Source of the DNA: Dysgonomonas hofstadii
GTDB lineage: Bacteria; Bacteroidota; Bacteroidia; Bacteroidales; Dysgonomonadaceae
Reading direction: 5' to 3'
Assembly (NCBI RefSeq): GCF_014196915.1
Contig: NZ_JACIEP010000003.1
Coordinates: forward strand, 248,001-312,000
Length of the DNA: 64,000 nt
The position numbers and the translations under genes were made by a program. This document shows, one piece after another, positions 63,075 to 64,000 of the stretch (positions are counted from its first letter, which is position 1; each line of letters starts with the position of its first letter). Under the pieces are notes generated by a model. It saw only the letters and a list, made by a program, of their open reading frames with translations, had not been told where the DNA came from and made no database searches.

Positions 63075-64000
63075 TTATCTCAACTGTGCTCCCAATTCGC
63101 TTTCTAACGACTTTTGTATCTTCTGCATTATAGCGTCGATCTGCTTGTCATTAAGCGTTTTCTCTTCATCCTGCAATACAAAATTCACCGCATACGATTT
63201 CTTACCTTCAGGCAGGTTCTTACCCTCGTAAACATCGAACAAAGAAACGCTCTTCAATAACTTACGCTCGGCTTTATATGCGATTCTTTCAATCTGGTCG
63301 AATTGGATATTCTTATCCAACAACAAAGCCAAGTCCCGCTTAACTGCAGGGAATTTAGACATCTCACTGAAAGTGATACTATGTTTTTTTATCTCTTTCA
63401 TCAAAGCATCCCAATTCAATTCGGCAAAGTATACATCTGTGTTTATATCCTGTACTTTCAACAGCTTCTTAGCCACAACACCGATTGTACCCAGCGACTT
63501 GCCTTTTCCTTTTGCCTGGATGTCGACTGCAGCACTGTATAGTTCATTTGAGAATTGCACATAATCATATCTGCTTTCGGGTATACCCAGACGGGTAAGA
63601 ATATTTTCTACATAGGCTTTCAACTGGTAAACCGATGTTTTTTCATCCTGTGCCGCCCAACTATTACTGATATTGTTTCCGCTAAGCCAAAGTCCGAGAT
63701 GATATTCCTCGCTGTATTCACGGAGTGTTTCACCTTCTACTTTTTTATCTGCATCGTAGAAATAGCAATTGCCAAATTCGTAGAACTTAATATCAGGATT
63801 CTGACGGTTACGGTTATGGGCAATACTCTCCAATCCTCCATAAAGTAAGGTTTGGCGCATTACGCTCAGGTCTGTACTCAGCGGATTCATAAGATGTACA
63901 CACTGCTTTACCGGATATAGCTCCGATTCGACATAATATGATTCTTTTGTCAGTGAGTTGTTCATTATTTCATTAAATCCGCTTCCGGTCAATTGCTCGG
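63075..64000 (-). CDS. pheT: Phenylalanyl-tRNA synthetase beta subunit (N-terminal part outside window)
   Basis: This is the C-terminal part of the PheRS beta chain, about 308 residues; the gene enters from beyond 64000, and the Met at 63992 is internal. The B6-B7 synthetase-like fold is seen in HLMNPLSTDLSVMRQTLLYGGLESIAHNRNR and KFYEFGNCYFYD. The C-terminal anticodon-binding FDX-ACB domain is clear in KFPAVKRDLALLLDKNIQFDQIE, SLFDVYEGKNLPEGKKSYAVNF and LNDKQIDAIMQKIQ. It pairs with PheS to charge tRNA-Phe. It is a housekeeping gene unrelated to the salvage genes and ends at a strong terminator. Confidence 0.97.
   Translation of the reverse strand, partial: EQLTGSGFNEIMNNSLTKESYYVESELYPVKQCVHLMNPLSTDLSVMRQTLLYGGLESIAHNRNRQNPDIKFYEFGNCYFYDADKKVEGETLREYSEEYHLGLWLSGNNISNSWAAQDEKTSVYQLKAYVENILTRLGIPESRYDYVQFSNELYSAAVDIQAKGKGKSLGTIGVVAKKLLKVQDINTDVYFAELNWDALMKEIKKHSITFSEMSKFPAVKRDLALLLDKNIQFDQIERIAYKAERKLLKSVSLFDVYEGKNLPEGKKSYAVNFVLQDEEKTLNDKQIDAIMQKIQKSLESELGAQLR

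Overview
The window is a continuous chromosomal stretch of a low-GC Bacteroidota, most likely order Bacteroidales and close to Dysgonomonas or Tannerella. This is inferred from the SusC/SusD pair, the Bacteroides-type -7 boxes (TAnnTTTG), the near absence of Shine-Dalgarno sites, the lipobox lipoproteins and the gene families; no 16S gene is present. The sequence holds no rRNA, tRNA, CRISPR, prophage or transposase gene that I could see. The first and last genes (a TolC-like protein and PheT) are cut by the window ends.

Region 1 (1-6271) is a MacAB-TolC-type exporter: outer-membrane factor, periplasmic adaptor, ABC ATPase and FtsX-type permease, followed by a LytS-like histidine kinase and a LytTR response regulator. 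Region 2 (6272-20205) holds a GH20 hexosaminidase lipoprotein convergent with a hexokinase, a complete RND efflux operon (adaptor, pump, TolC), an acyltransferase-3 membrane protein, and a radical SAM/DUF4130 pair of the putative DNA repair type.

Region 3 (20428-26778) is a peptidoglycan-peptide module: an exported NlpC/P60 endopeptidase, a Tat-signal L-Ala-D/L-Glu epimerase, a BadF-type amino-sugar kinase and, convergently, an amidase_3-like secreted protein. Region 4 (27203-43824, all minus strand) is a polysaccharide utilisation locus: SusC, SusD, a surface lipoprotein, two GHL10-type hydrolases, a ROK kinase, an MFS transporter, a sugar-phosphate isomerase-like SIS protein, a creatininase-family amidohydrolase and a GH9 enzyme. 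A NodB-type deacetylase domain follows GH9 in the -1 frame directly after an A10 tract and has no start codon of its own. Upstream is a phosphoesterase/PQQ-propeller fusion (44373-46235).

Region 5 (46797-60986, all plus strand) is a MurNAc/peptidoglycan salvage cluster: NamZ (GH171), a sodium/solute symporter, a double-domain glycosyltransferase, a GalT/HIT-like DUF4922 protein, a SpoIID-domain protein without a signal peptide, an AmpG-like transporter with a ~190-residue insertion, a second NamZ, a DUF5009 membrane protein (candidate MurNAc transporter), a BadF-type kinase and MurQ, then a DUF1080 lipoprotein. Secreted exo-muramidases would free MurNAc, membrane carriers import it, the kinase phosphorylates it, and MurQ converts MurNAc-6P to GlcNAc-6P. 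The GT2/DUF4922/SpoIID cassette inside the cluster has no role that I know of and is the best candidate for something undescribed. Region 6 (61130-64000, minus strand) has a DUF3472 secreted protein, a small membrane protein and pheT.

Intergenic regions are rich in repeats: a ~140-bp long-hairpin family (six sites), an inverted pair of ~140-bp composite elements, a 390-bp element with terminal inverted repeats, two other hairpin-rich repeats, and a (CT)18 microsatellite upstream of susC.
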